A stretch of 64,000 nucleotides of DNA from assembly GCA_963736715.1 (NCBI GenBank), contig CAVTQA010000001.1, forward strand, positions 1 to 64,000. The letters run 5' to 3'. Below, piece after piece: positions 8,993-18,115 of the stretch (position 1 is the stretch's first letter; every line of letters begins with the position of its first letter). The DNA comes from AP-15 sp963736715 (GTDB lineage: Bacteria > Pseudomonadota > Alphaproteobacteria > ATCC43930 > CGMCC-115725). The notes below the pieces were generated by a model. It worked only from the letters and a program-made list of their open reading frames with translations. It made no database searches and was not told where the DNA came from. Both the position numbers and the translations under genes were made by a program.

Positions 8993-9330
8993 GCCTTTAT
9001 CCCGCTTTTATCGCGTCGACGTGCCCGGATATAGGTAAACGTGGGCGGACATAAAAGTCAATATAGCACGCTTTTTCAATCGATTATGGTCTTCTCCGAG
9101 GTTCGGCCACGTCCGTTGTTTTGCAGCAAATCTGCAGCAAAACGTCTCTCTTAAGTTGCAATCCCCACCCGTGCCGCGGCGTCCGCGTTTTCGAATATGT
9201 AATGCAAAAAAGGCAATTTTGCGGTCGGCTTGCGTCAATCTTTCTGAGACTCCCGCCGCTCGCAACGATTGATTTACCTTAGACTGAATAATCTCGCTTC
9301 CAGGCGCAGGGCAATCATAGGGGACGCCAA
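8993..9330. other. Divergent intergenic region between integrase and restriction gene
   Basis: Non-coding as far as I can see. The stretch around 9050-9100 is relatively AT-rich and should contain the two divergent promoters. At 9118-9143 GTTTTGC and GCAAAAC form a 7-bp inverted pair that also includes a direct repeat TGCAGCAAA; it may be a recombinase or regulator binding site. Confidence 0.35.
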
Positions 9331-12300
9331 ATGGTCGAGAGCTTCTTCGAGCGGCCGATCCTCAACTCGCCCTACGCCTATCCCGCGCGGCACTGGGAGC
9401 TCGACGCCGACCGCCAGCCGACCAACCATATCGTCGACTTGCGCCGGCGTTGCGACCTGATTACGCCGGTTCCGATGCCGCAGAGGCGGCGCCGCGTGCC
9501 GGAGCAGGCGGAATTGGGTCTCGGTGTCGGCGGCGGCCTCTCGACGCCCGAGCAGCAATACGACGTTCCACGGATCATCAACGAGATCCGGGGCTACGTC
9601 GATAACTGGCGCAGGCTGCCGAACCCCAGCCAGTGGCAGGTGACGCCGGAAACCGCCCGGCTGCTCCAGCACTGGCGGCATCACCAATTTCAGGACCTTC
9701 GCCCGTTCTTCTGCCAGATCGAGGCGGTCGAGACGGCAATCTGGCTCGCCGAGGTCGCATCGGATCGTGCGGCGGCAGGCGCCAGGATTTGGACGCATAT
9801 CCGCGGCGCCAACAAGGAGGCGAACCCCGAGTTGCTGCGCATCGCGCTGAAGCTCGCGACGGGCGCCGGCAAGACCACCGTCATGGCGATGCTGATCGCC
9901 TGGCAGACGGTCAACGCGGTGCGCCACACCGGCAGCAACCGCTTTTCCCGCGCCTTCCTGGTCGTCACCCCCGGCATCACAATCAAGGATCGGTTGCGCG
10001 TATTGCTGCCGAACGATCCGAACAGCTACTACCGCGAGCGGGAACTCGTCCCGACCGACATGCTCGGCGACATCGGGCGCGCCAAGATCGTCATCACCAA
10101 CTACCACGCCTTCCGCCGACGGGAGGAGATGGACGTGTCCAAAACAGGGCGCGCGCTGTTGCAAGGGCGCGGCCCTGCTCTGAACACGATCGAAAGCGAA
10201 GGCAAGATGCTGCAGCGCGCCTGCGGCGATCTGATGGGGCTGAAGAACATCGTCGTGCTCAACGACGAGGCGCATCACTGCTACCGCGAGAAGCCGCAGG
10301 CCGCGGACGGCGAAAAGCTCAAGGGCGAGGACAGGGAGGAGGCGAAAAAGAACAACGAGGCGGCGCGGCTGTGGATCTCGGGCATCGAGACCGTCAAGCG
10401 CAAGCTCGGCCTCGCCGCGGTCTACGATCTATCGGCGACGCCGTTCTTCCTGCGCGGCTCGGGCTACGCCGAGGGCACGCTGTTCCCGTGGACGGTCAGC
10501 GACTTCTCGCTGATGGACGCGATCGAATGCGGCATCGTCAAATTGCCGCGCGTGCCGATCGCCGACAACATCACCGGCGGGGAGATGCCGAAATACCGCG
10601 AGCTGTGGAAGCATGTCGGCCCGAAGATGCCGAAGAAGGGCCGCGGCAAATCCGGTGAACTCGATCCTCTCAGCCTGCCGAACGAACTGCAGACTGCGCT
10701 GGAGGCGCTCTATGGCCATTACGCCAAGACCTTTGCGCTGTGGGAGCAGGAAGGCGTCGACGTGCCGCCGGTCTTCATCGTAGTGTGCAACAACACCTCG
10801 ACCTCAAAGCTCGTCTACGACTTCATCTCCGGCTTTATCCGTGAGAGCGATGGCGTCTGGGTCCAGGGCCGCTTCGAGCTGTTCCGCAATTACGATCAAT
10901 ATGGCGAACGGTTCCCCCGGCCGCGCACCCTGCTGATCGACAGCGAACAACTCGAATCCGGCGACGCACTCGACAAGGACTTCCGCACAATGGCAGCGGA
11001 TGAGATCGAGCGCTTCCGGCGCGATCTCGTTCAGCGCACCGGCGACCACCATGCCGGCGAGAAGATCAGCGCCCAGGATCTTCTGCGCGAGGTCATGAAC
11101 ACGGTCGGCAAACCCGGCCGCCTCGGCGAGAGCATCCGCTGCGTCGTCTCGGTGTCGATGCTGACCGAGGGCTGGGACACCAACACCGTGACCCACATTC
11201 TCGGCGTCCGCGCTTTCGGCACGCAGCTGTTGTGCGAGCAGGTCGTCGGCCGCGCGCTGCGCCGGCAATCATACGATCTGAACGAGGAAAATCTTCTTCC
11301 TCCGGAATACGCCGACGTGCTCGGCATCCCGTTCGACTTCACCGCCAAGCCGGTGGTGGCGCCACCGACCAAACCGCGCAAGACCCTTCGGGTTGAGGCG
11401 GTGCAGCCCGACCGCGACGCGCTGGAAATCAGGTTTCCACGGGTCGAAGGCTATCGCATCGAGTTGCCCGAGGAGCGCCTCACCGCGAAGTTCACCGCCG
11501 ACTCTGTGCTGGAATTAGATCCTAAATTGGTCGGCCCGTCGATCACCAGGAACCAGGGCATTATCGGCGAGGGCGTCGAGCTGACATTGAAGCATCTCGC
11601 AGATATGCGGCCGTCGACGATTGTCTATCACCTCGCGGCACGGCTGCTGTTTACGAAGTTCCGCGACGTCGGCGAGGACCCGAAGATGTATCTCTTCGGC
11701 GAGTTGAGGCGCGTTGTCCGCCAATGGCTCGACGGCGGCTACCTGCGCTGCACAGGCGGCACATACCCGGCGCAATTGATTTACCAGGACCTCGCCGATC
11801 GCGCCTGCGAACGCATCAAGGCGGCGATCACCGAGTCGATGGCCGGCGAGCATCCGATCAAGGCAGTGCTCGACCCGTATAACCCGGCCGGTTCGACCGC
11901 GCACGTCCGGTTCGACACGTCGAAGACGACGCTGTGGCAGACCGATCACCGGCTCGGCCACATCAACTACGTTGTTTGCGACAGCGACTGGGAGGCCGAG
12001 TTCTGCCGCGCCGCCGAGGCGAACCCGCGCGTGCGCGCCTACGTCAAGAACCAGGGCCTCGGCTTCGAGGTGCCGTATCTGCTCGGCGCGACGCCGAAAA
12101 AATACCTGCCCGACTTCATCGTTCGGGTCGATGACGGGCACGGCGACGAGGACCTGCTGAACCTCGTCGTCGAGATCAAGGGCTATCGCGGCGAGGACGC
12201 CAAAGACAAAGCCAATACGATGGACGCCTATTGGGTCCCGGGCGTGAACAATCTCGGCACCTTCGGCCGCTGGGCCTTCGCCGAATTCAAGGAGTCGGTT

Positions 12301-12363
12301 TACGCCATTGCCGCCAATTTCGACGCGCTGATCGAGCGCGCCGTCGCCAGTCGGGCGGAATGA
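9331..12363 (+). CDS. Helicase-nuclease restriction subunit, type III Res-like (BPTD_3080-type)
   Basis: A 1010-residue protein. It has a superfamily 2 helicase core: Walker A ATGAGKTT (176-183), DEAH box (312-315) in VVLNDEAHHCY, motif III SAT (368-370), the LTEGWDTNTVTHILG segment, and motif VI GRALRR (about 640-645). The C-terminal part carries a PD-(D/E)xK nuclease signature: PDF (D928) and VEIKG (E948, K950). The start MVESFFERPILNSPYAYPAR matches, as I recall it, a restriction family often annotated BPTD_3080. Such enzymes translocate on DNA using ATP and cut unmodified DNA; type III Res normally needs its methylating partner for recognition. The reading frame is intact. It overlaps the GIY-YIG gene by 4 bases, and its likely methylase partner downstream is broken. 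Confidence 0.88.
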   Translation: MVESFFERPILNSPYAYPARHWELDADRQPTNHIVDLRRRCDLITPVPMPQRRRRVPEQAELGLGVGGGLSTPEQQYDVPRIINEIRGYVDNWRRLPNPSQWQVTPETARLLQHWRHHQFQDLRPFFCQIEAVETAIWLAEVASDRAAAGARIWTHIRGANKEANPELLRIALKLATGAGKTTVMAMLIAWQTVNAVRHTGSNRFSRAFLVVTPGITIKDRLRVLLPNDPNSYYRERELVPTDMLGDIGRAKIVITNYHAFRRREEMDVSKTGRALLQGRGPALNTIESEGKMLQRACGDLMGLKNIVVLNDEAHHCYREKPQAADGEKLKGEDREEAKKNNEAARLWISGIETVKRKLGLAAVYDLSATPFFLRGSGYAEGTLFPWTVSDFSLMDAIECGIVKLPRVPIADNITGGEMPKYRELWKHVGPKMPKKGRGKSGELDPLSLPNELQTALEALYGHYAKTFALWEQEGVDVPPVFIVVCNNTSTSKLVYDFISGFIRESDGVWVQGRFELFRNYDQYGERFPRPRTLLIDSEQLESGDALDKDFRTMAADEIERFRRDLVQRTGDHHAGEKISAQDLLREVMNTVGKPGRLGESIRCVVSVSMLTEGWDTNTVTHILGVRAFGTQLLCEQVVGRALRRQSYDLNEENLLPPEYADVLGIPFDFTAKPVVAPPTKPRKTLRVEAVQPDRDALEIRFPRVEGYRIELPEERLTAKFTADSVLELDPKLVGPSITRNQGIIGEGVELTLKHLADMRPSTIVYHLAARLLFTKFRDVGEDPKMYLFGELRRVVRQWLDGGYLRCTGGTYPAQLIYQDLADRACERIKAAITESMAGEHPIKAVLDPYNPAGSTAHVRFDTSKTTLWQTDHRLGHINYVVCDSDWEAEFCRAAEANPRVRAYVKNQGLGFEVPYLLGATPKKYLPDFIVRVDDGHGDEDLLNLVVEIKGYRGEDAKDKANTMDAYWVPGVNNLGTFGRWAFAEFKESVYAIAANFDALIERAVASRAE

Positions 12364-12650
12364 GCGCCTGGCTCTACATCCTGCGCTGTGGCGACGGCTC
12401 GTACTACGCTGGCACGACGCGCAGCAGCCTCGACGAGCGGATCGCACAGCATCAGGCCGGCGCGTTTGACGGCTATACCGCGCGCCGCAGGCCGGTAACT
12501 CTTGTCTTCCATCAGTACTTCGACCGGATAGAGGATGCCGTGGCCGCCGAGCGGCAGGTCAAGGGCTGGCGACGAGAAAAGAAAGAGGCGCTGATCCGAG
12601 GCGATTTCGCGGCGCTGCCCGGGTTATCGCGGCGCGCCGCACCACCGTAA
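12360..12650 (+). CDS. GIY-YIG superfamily nuclease, small single-domain
   Basis: A 96-residue protein that starts MSAWLYILRCGDGSYYAGTT; the YIL...YYAG pair is the signature of GIY-YIG domains (UPF0213/YhbQ-like group). SSLDERIAQHQAG carries the expected Arg, and RIEDAVAAERQVKGWRREKK contains the Glu of the metal site and the typical C-terminal basic patch. The ATG overlaps the stop of the restriction gene (ATGA), so the two are very likely co-translated. Single-domain GIY-YIG proteins are often chromosomal repair-type nucleases with uncertain roles. The overlap suggests a link with restriction, but that is inference. Confidence 0.85.
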   Translation: MSAWLYILRCGDGSYYAGTTRSSLDERIAQHQAGAFDGYTARRRPVTLVFHQYFDRIEDAVAAERQVKGWRREKKEALIRGDFAALPGLSRRAAPP

Positions 12651-12655
12651 GTGGG

Positions 12656-12767
12656 TCCTTCGAGACGCGCTCCTGCGGCGCGCTCCTCAGGATAAGGAAA
12701 GCAGAGTATGGCAGTAAGAAAAGACCTCATCCTGAGGTGCCTCGCGCAGCGAGGCCTCGAAGGACGC
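12656..12767. repeat. Pair of inverted palindromic intergenic repeats
   Basis: One copy (12656-12697) reads TCCTTCGAGACGC...CTCCTCAGGATAAGG. The second (12725-12767) is its inverse, CCTCATCCTGAGG...GCCTCGAAGGACGC. Each copy has an internal GC hairpin. This is the REP/BIME-like element widely scattered in alphaproteobacterial genomes. The same family occurs at 15641-15751, so the pairs bracket the methylase pseudogene. Confidence 0.8.
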
Positions 12768-12803
12768 ATCGCATTTCTCCAGCGATAAGGGAGGCCAAGC
12801 ACA

Positions 12804-15623
12804 TGCCGCGTAGGGACGTTTCAGTCGAGGCGCTGCGGCACAAGGACAAGCGCCGCAACCTTGCGACCGCCGAGCTCGAGCCGGTCATGGACGAGAAGGA
12901 CAAGACGCCGATCCGGCTCGCCTATGAGCGCGCGCAACCGCGACCTCGACCCGCAGCTCGTCTGGCGCGGCAAGGACGAGCAGGACTGGTCCGACCTGAT
13001 CGTCCAGGCGCCGCCGCTCTACATCCAGGAGAAGGTGCACCCGAAGGTTCTGATCGACGATCTGTTGCGGCAGAGCAGAGAGCGGCGGGAGGAGGCGACG
13101 CCGCCGATGCCGGACCTGTTCGCCGATTTCAACGGCTTGCCGGACAAGGAGGCGCTGACCGAGTTCTACCAGCCACGACGCCAACTGGTCGAACCGGATG
13201 ATCCTCGGCGACAGCCTGTCGGTGATGGCGAGCCTCGCCGAGCGCGAAGGGCTGCGCGGCAACGTGCAGTGCATCTATATCGACCCGCCCTACGGCATCC
13301 GCTTCAACTCGAATTTCCAGTGGTCGACGACGAGCCGCGACGTCAAGGACGGCAACAAGGACCACATCACCCGCGAGCCCGAGCAGGTCAAAGCCTTCCG
13401 CGACACCTGGCGCGACGGCATCCACTCCTACCTGACCTATCTGCGCGACCGCCTGACCGTCGCCCGCGACCTCCTCGCCGACAGCGGCTCGATCTTCGTG
13501 CAGATCGGCGACGAGAACGTGCACCGCGTGCGGGCGCTGATGGATGAGGTGTTTGGGGACGAGAACTTCGTTTCACAAATATCGTTTAAGAAAACAACGA
13601 TGCTCACGGCTGAATATGTCTCGCAATAATTTTGACTACCTGCTTTGGTACGCACGAAGCAAAAACTCCCTGAAATATCGCCCTATCCTTATGGAGAAAG
13701 GGTACGAAAGCGACCTCAGGATTTTACGCATACTCCGAAGAAGGGCCGGGTATTAGAAGAAAACTCTCGAACGATGAAAAACCGGATCTATCAGAAGTTT
13801 ACTCCGTCGGTGATCTAACAAGCAGCCATGACTATAGCGAGGGCCAAGACGTCGTTCGAATTTCATGGAAGGAAATTCTCGCCCGAGCGGAGGTTTTGGA
13901 CTACATCCCCAAATGGCATGCGTCGGCTGTCCCGCGCAGAGCGCATACACGAACAGTACGAACTCTGTTAGGTTCGTGCGCTTCTTCAGAGATTACCCAG
14001 TTCAGCCACTCGCTGCAAACTATGTGGATACGATTACCGGCCAATACAGCGATCCGAGACTTAACGCTATGTCGTCCAGACCGCAACTAGGGTCATTCAA
14101 CGCTGCATCGTGATGACGACCGACCCCGGCGACCTGGTACTCGATCCGACCTGCGGCTCCGGCACGACCGCCTATGTCGCCGAGCAATGGGGGCGGCGGT
14201 GGATCACGATCGACACCTCGCGCGTCGCATTGGCGCTCGCTCGGGCGCGGATCATGGGCGCGCGCTATCCCTATTACCTGCTGGCCGACAGCCCCGAGGG
14301 GCAGCGCAAGGAGGGCGAGGTCAGCCGCACGCCGCCGAAGGAGACGCCGACGCGCGGCGACATCCGCCAGGGCTTTGTCTATGAGCGGGTGCCGCACATC
14401 ACGCTGAAGTCGATCGCCAACAATGCCGAGATCGATGTGATCTGGGAGAAGTGGCAGGAGACGCTGGAGCCGTTGCGCGCCCGGCTCAATGCCGCGCTCG
14501 GCCGCCACCCTCACCCTCCCGTCGCTGATAGCGACGGGCGGGTGAGGGTGATGCACCCCCGGCTTGGGAAGAGTGGGAGGTTCCGCGGCAGGCCGGCTCC
14601 GATTGGCCGGAGGAGGCAAAGAAAGTTCACAGCGAATGGTGGGCGGCGCGGATTGCGCGGCAGAAGGAGATCGACGCCTCGATCGCGGCCAAGGCCGAGT
14701 TCGAATATCTCTACGACAAGCCCTACCCCGACAATTCGCGCATTCGCGTCGCCGGGCCGTTCACGGTCGAGAGCCTGTCGCCGCATCGCGTCGTTTCCGG
14801 CGATGCCGACGATACCCTGATCGACGAGCTCGCCGATCCCGCGGGCGGCTGGAACGATTTCGCGCAGATGGTGCTCGACAATCTGAAGACATCGGGCGTG
14901 CAGCAGGCGCACAAGGAGGACCGCATTGCTTTTACGGCGCTGACTCCGTGGCCGGGCAATCTGGTCTGCGCCGAGGGCCGGTACCTAGAGGGGGACCAGG
15001 AGCGCCGCGCCGCGATCTTTCTCGGCCCCGAATTCGGCACGGTGCAGCGCGCCGATCTCGTCGACGCGGCGCGCGAGGCGGCCGACGCCCGGTTCGACGT
15101 CGTGATCGCCTGCGCCTTCAATTTCGACGCGCACTCCGCCGAGCTCGAGCGGATCGGCCGCATTCCGATCTTGAAGGCGCGGATGAACCCCGATCTGCAT
15201 ATGGCCGGCGAGCTGAAGAACACCGGCTCCGGCAACCTGTTCGTCGTCTTCGGCGAGCCCGACATCGCGATCGAGCCGGTCGGCGACGACCAGATCCGGG
15301 TCAGGATCAAGGGCGTCGATGTGTTCAAGCCGCAGACCGGCGAGATCGAATCGGGCGGCCCCGACACGATCGCGCTGTGGTTCATCGACACCGACTACAA
15401 CGAGGAGAGCTTCTTCGTCCGCCACGCCTATTTCCTCGGCGCCGCGACCGACCCCTACAAGGCGCTGAAAACGACCCTCAGGGCCGAGATCGACGAGGAA
15501 GCCTGGGCCAGCCTCAAGAGTGACGCCTCCCGCCCGTTCCCCAAACCCCAATCCGGCCGCATCGCCGTCAAAGTCATCAACCACCTCGGCGATGAGGTGA
15601 TGAAGGTGTTCTCGGTGCGGTGA
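12804..15623 (+). pseudogene. DNA adenine methyltransferase (type III Mod-like), decayed
   Basis: The parts add up to a beta-class N6-adenine methyltransferase of about 930 residues. The start is MPRRDVSVEALRHKDKRRN. Then come, in other frames, LVWRGKDEQDWSDLIVQAPP and VHPKVLIDDLLRQSRERREE; MILGDSLSVMASL with motif IV YIDPPYG (about 13270); a stop or frameshift near 13627; an AT-richer target-recognition region (13560-14100); then motif I LVLDPTCGSGTT (14137-14172) and a long C-terminal part ending VINHLGDEVMKVFSVR. At least six frame changes or stops are needed. A 45-bp palindrome (14506-14550) also interrupts it. The intact family methylates adenine to guide and protect against its Res partner. 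Here modification is almost certainly lost while the upstream nuclease is intact. Confidence 0.82.
14506..14550. repeat. 45-bp palindrome inserted in the methylase pseudogene
   Basis: Arms CACCCTCACCC and GGGTGAGGGTG (11 bp), one T/C mismatch, inner arms CCCGTCGCT and AGCGACGGG (9 bp), loop GAT. It sits where the protein would otherwise run from LNAALG to EEWEVPRQAG. Related GGGTGAGGGT / CTCTCCGCCC palindromes occur at 30445-30591 and 38487-38600, which suggests a mobile small repeat. Confidence 0.8.
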
Positions 15624-15640
15624 TGGCTCGGCCTTGTGCG

Positions 15641-15751
15641 CCCTTCGAGACGCCCGCTTCGCGGGCTCCTCAGGGTGAGGATTTCCTCAATGCGATCAAG
15701 GGCTGCCCTCATGCTGAGGAGCGGCCCTGCGGGCCGCGTCTCGAAGCACGC
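15641..15751. repeat. Second pair of inverted palindromic repeats
   Basis: Copy at 15641-15681 (CCCTTCGAGACGCCCGC...CTCCTCAGGGTGAGGA) faces a copy at 15706-15751 (CCCTCATGCTGAGGAGC...GTCTCGAAGCACGC). Same family as 12656-12767. It fills the gap between the methylase pseudogene and the helicase gene. Confidence 0.8.
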
Positions 15752-15768
15752 ACGACGTAGGTGCGGTG

Positions 15769-17829
15769 ATGGATTTCCGCATCGCCGATACCTTCACCGC
15801 CAGCCTCGCCCGGCTGAACGGGGCGGAGCAGAGAGCGGTCAAGACCACAGCATTTGATCTTCAGTTGAACCTCTCGAACCCGGGTCTGCGCCTTCATCGG
15901 CTCGATCGGCCGCGCGACCCGAATTTCTGGTCGGTTCGCGTCAATGAAGACGTCAGGCTGATCGTTCATCGGACGCCTACGAGCCTGCTGCTGTGTTATG
16001 TCGGGCACCACGACGCAGCCTACGGGTGGGCCGAGCGTCGGCGGATCGAACGGCACCCGACGACGGGTGCAGCCCAGCTCGTCGAACTCCCGGAGCGGGT
16101 CGAGGCTATCACCACATCGGCCGTCGTCGCGGCGGCACCCGCACCAAAGCCGCTGCTGTTCGCCGGCATCACCGACGATGCGCTGCTCGGCTACGGGGTG
16201 CCACCCGAGTGGCTCGATGCGGTCCGGGGAGCCAACGAGGACACGCTCTTCGACATCGCCGAACGGCTGCCGCAGGAGGCTGCCGAGGCCTTGTTGAACC
16301 TGGCGACGGGTACCACCCCGGCGATGCCGGAACGAGCGCCGGCCGATGCCGATCCGTTCGCCCATCCCGACGCGCAGCGCCGGTTCCGCGTGCTGACGAA
16401 TGTCGAGGAACTCGAACTGGCGCTCGATTTCCCGTGGGAGAGATGGGCGGTCTTCCTGCATCCGGCGCAGCGACGGCTGGTCGAGCGCGACTACAACGGA
16501 CCCGCCCGGATAAGCGGCAGTGCGGGCACGGGCAAGACGATCGTGGCATTGCACCGGGCGGTTGCCTTGGCCCGGCGACACCCGCAAGCACGTGTCTTGC
16601 TGACGACCTTCTCAAAGGCCCTGGCGAATGCGCTGCGCATAAGGCTGCGGACCCTGACCGGCAACGAGGCGGACATCGCCGACCGGATCGCCGTTCATCC
16701 GGTAACGGGGATCGGATACGACCTCTACACGGCGGCGTTTGGTCAGCCCAACATCGCTCCGCCCGCGCTGATCGAGACCTTGCTGCGCCAAGCGGCCGTG
16801 GAGGTCGAGGGGCACCGGTTCTCGCCGCGGTTCCTCTTCGGCGAGTGGCGCCAGGTCGTCGATGCGTGGCAGCTCGCGAGTTGGGAGGCCTATCGCGATG
16901 TCGCCCGGCTCGGCCGCAAGACCCGCATCGGCGGCAAGCAGCGCGAGATCCTGTGGTCGATTTTCGTGCGCGTGCGGGCTGGGCTCGCCGAACGCAAGGC
17001 CGTCACGTGGCCGGATCTGTTCGGCCGTGTCGCGGCGCACATGGACGCCGACAAATCCCCGTTCGACTTTGTTGTCGTCGACGAGGCGCAGGATGTCGGG
17101 GTCGCCGAATTGCGGTTTCTCGCCGCTCTCGCCGCCAACCGGCCGGATGGCCTGTTCTTCGCCGGCGATCTCGGACAGCGGATCTTCCAGCAGCCGTTTT
17201 CCTGGCGCTCGCTCGGCGTCGATGTGCGCGGCCGGTCCTATGCGCTGCGCATCAACTACCGGACCTCGCACCAGATCCGCGCTCAGGCCGACCGGTTGCT
17301 ACCGTCGACGCTGGCCGATGTCGACGGCAATGCCGAGGATCGCCGCGGCACCGTGTCGGTGTTCAACGGCCCACCCCCGACAGTCGAGACCTTCGACGAT
17401 CCGGAGCAAGAGGCCGAGGCCGTCGGCGAATGGATCGCCGCTCGGGTTGGAGAAGGCGTTCAGCCGCATGAGATCGGCGTATTCGTCCGCTCGAACCGCG
17501 AGTTTCGCCGCGCGCGGAACGCGGTCAGGAAAGCCGGCGTTCGGGCGGTCGAGCTCACCGACAGGATCGAGGTCATGCCGGGCAGGGTCGCGATCGGCAC
17601 GATGCATCTGGCCAAGGGTTTGGAATTTCGCGCCGTCGCCGTCATGGCGTGCGACGACGAGGTCATCCCGTTGCAGGAGCGCATCGAGAGCGTCGCCGAC
17701 GAGGCCGATCTCGAAGACGTCTACAATACCGAGCGGCACCTGCTCTACGTCGCCTGCACCCGCGCCCGCGACCACCTGCTGGTGACCGGCGCGGAGCCAG
17801 GCTCAGAGTTCCTAATCGATCTCTGCTAA
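15769..17829 (+). CDS. UvrD/PcrA-type SF1 helicase with N-terminal RelE/ParE-like domain
   Basis: About 686 residues. Residues 1-90 (NPGLRLHRLDRPRDPNFWSV, RVNEDVRLIVHR, LLLCYVGHHDAAYGWAERR) have the layout of RelE/ParE toxins: core beta strands with a conserved R-V-D-R-I-x-Y/H sequence and a terminal H-x-x-A-Y. After a linker the SF1 helicase follows: Walker A GSAGTGKT (250-257), DEAQD (438-442), AGDLGQRIFQ, INYRTSHQIR, GTMHLAKGLEF and VACTRARDHLLV. SF1 helicases of this group unwind DNA 3'-5'. The RelE-like part could bind ribosomes, RNA or DNA, or be only structural. I chose ATG 15769; a GTG sits just before it at 15766. It lies downstream of the restriction and methylase genes, so a defence or repair role is plausible. 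Confidence 0.85.
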   Translation: MDFRIADTFTASLARLNGAEQRAVKTTAFDLQLNLSNPGLRLHRLDRPRDPNFWSVRVNEDVRLIVHRTPTSLLLCYVGHHDAAYGWAERRRIERHPTTGAAQLVELPERVEAITTSAVVAAAPAPKPLLFAGITDDALLGYGVPPEWLDAVRGANEDTLFDIAERLPQEAAEALLNLATGTTPAMPERAPADADPFAHPDAQRRFRVLTNVEELELALDFPWERWAVFLHPAQRRLVERDYNGPARISGSAGTGKTIVALHRAVALARRHPQARVLLTTFSKALANALRIRLRTLTGNEADIADRIAVHPVTGIGYDLYTAAFGQPNIAPPALIETLLRQAAVEVEGHRFSPRFLFGEWRQVVDAWQLASWEAYRDVARLGRKTRIGGKQREILWSIFVRVRAGLAERKAVTWPDLFGRVAAHMDADKSPFDFVVVDEAQDVGVAELRFLAALAANRPDGLFFAGDLGQRIFQQPFSWRSLGVDVRGRSYALRINYRTSHQIRAQADRLLPSTLADVDGNAEDRRGTVSVFNGPPPTVETFDDPEQEAEAVGEWIAARVGEGVQPHEIGVFVRSNREFRRARNAVRKAGVRAVELTDRIEVMPGRVAIGTMHLAKGLEFRAVAVMACDDEVIPLQERIESVADEADLEDVYNTERHLLYVACTRARDHLLVTGAEPGSEFLIDLC

Positions 17830-17923
17830 CCGGGCGCTCAGTTGCCTGAACTGGCCGCGCGGCCTATATGAGAACGTATCAGAAACATGCTCCGTGGTCG
17901 GTGATGTCGCCCCTGCGTCGTTA

Positions 17924-18070
17924 TTCCCTGCTGGTTCCCTGCCAAGGCCCGCGGCAGGGAAAAGATCTTCCCTGCCATGCCGTGCGAATCAGCTTGCAAG
18001 CTACTGATTCTGATCGGCTTGTTTCCGGAAGGACGAAAATTTTCCCGTTGTTTCCCTGTAGGCAGGGAAA
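17924..18070. repeat. Cluster of TTCCCTG / CAGGGAA repeats at the island edge
   Basis: TTCCCTG occurs at 17924 and 17935; GGCAGGGAA (17953-17961) faces TTCCCTGCC (17968-17976) around AAGATC; and TTTCCCTG (18051-18058) faces CAGGGAAA (18063-18070). The block lies between the last accessory gene and prfB. The dense dyads suggest an integration or recombinase site, or an accumulated small repeat. No second copy at the other end of the island was seen in the window. Confidence 0.6.
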
Positions 18071-18115
18071 ATCGCGGCGTACTCGGACCGTCCGAATTCC
18101 TCGTGGGAACTTCGA

